Source: Gallionellales bacterium GWA2_55_18
GTDB lineage: Bacteria; Pseudomonadota; Gammaproteobacteria; Burkholderiales; Gallionellaceae
Length of the DNA stretch: 39,715 nucleotides
NCBI GenBank assembly: GCA_001801055.1
Contig: MGWP01000047.1
Coordinates: 1-39,715, forward strand
Direction of reading: 5' to 3'
The notes beneath the pieces are model-generated. The model ran no database searches and was not told the DNA's origin. It saw only the letters and a list, made by a program, of their open reading frames with translations. The position numbers were made by a program, and so were the translations under genes. Of the stretch, positions 39,609-39,715 are shown piece after piece. Position 1 is the first letter of the stretch, and each line of letters begins with the position of its first letter.

Positions 39609-39715
39609 TGCGAATTCCGGTTCAAACTGGACACGCATTCCACGGCAAACTGGACAGCCATTCCAGAGCAAACTGGACACTGATTCCACGGCAAACTGGA
39701 CAGTAAAATAGAGAT
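39609..39715 (+). mobile_element. Probable terminus of an IS21-like element
   Basis: Beginning at TGCGAATTCCGG there are four copies of CAAACTGGACA spaced about 21-23 bp, most preceded by ATTCC. Multiple terminal repeats of this kind (complement TGTCCAGTTTG) are typical of IS21-family ends, where the IstA transposase binds. The element would extend beyond the window; no istA or istB is included here. Confidence 0.6.

Overview
The window reads as a betaproteobacterial chromosome segment, most likely from the Nitrosomonadales/Gallionellaceae area. The basis is gene order and protein style, not a database match. Almost all core genes lie on the minus strand. The order leuC-ecn-leuD-leuB-asd-fimV-truA-trpF-trpB-trpA-accD-folC-dedD-cvpA-purF-metZ is the usual betaproteobacterial arrangement. 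It is followed by pncC-recA-recX, dapA-bamC-MBL hydrolase, an oxidative pentose phosphate operon (gnd-zwf-glk-pgl) and fabG.

Layout: 0.1-0.9 kb fabG. 1.0-5.2 kb tightly packed gnd-zwf-glk-pgl operon, giving glucose to ribulose-5-phosphate with NADPH. 5.6-6.6 kb two small plus-strand genes. 6.6-9.8 kb MBL hydrolase, bamC and dapA. 9.9-12.0 kb recX, recA, pncC. 12.1-22.9 kb metZ, purF, cvpA, dedD, folC, an AT-richer orphan gene, accD, trpA, trpB, trpF, truA. 23.4-30.9 kb fimV, asd, leuB, leuD, a 39-residue entericidin-type lipoprotein too short for ordinary gene finding, and leuC. From 31.0 kb the window turns accessory: a DUF2799 lipoprotein, a VapB/VapC-type toxin-antitoxin pair between two identical 28-bp direct repeats, a DUF5062 protein, an MFS transporter, rhuM joined by an ATGA overlap to a 49-codon remnant of a DNA methyltransferase, an ankyrin-type protein, a HEPN-like protein that looks like an integron gene cassette, two unknown proteins (one with twelve glycine-rich octapeptides), a frameshifted XRE antitoxin and, at the right edge, what looks like the terminus of an IS21-like element.

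The most unusual signal is in small repeats, not in any one gene. A 50-bp palindromic element occurs four times at exactly the same length. Its stem sequences differ between copies but change on both sides, so pairing is kept. Two copies lie in open frames (inside folC and across the fimV signal-peptide region), one lies beside the fimV terminator and one between leuB and leuD. Two copies sit inside larger C-rich composite elements. Related repeats lengthen Pgl at its N-terminus, FolC at two internal sites and TrpF at its C-terminus without breaking the frame. A separate 118-bp MITE-like element supplies the folC start codon and, in its second copy, the leuD ribosome binding site. Repeats here are being built into genes rather than only lying between them.

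All assignments come from reading sequence and recalled family motifs; no search was run.
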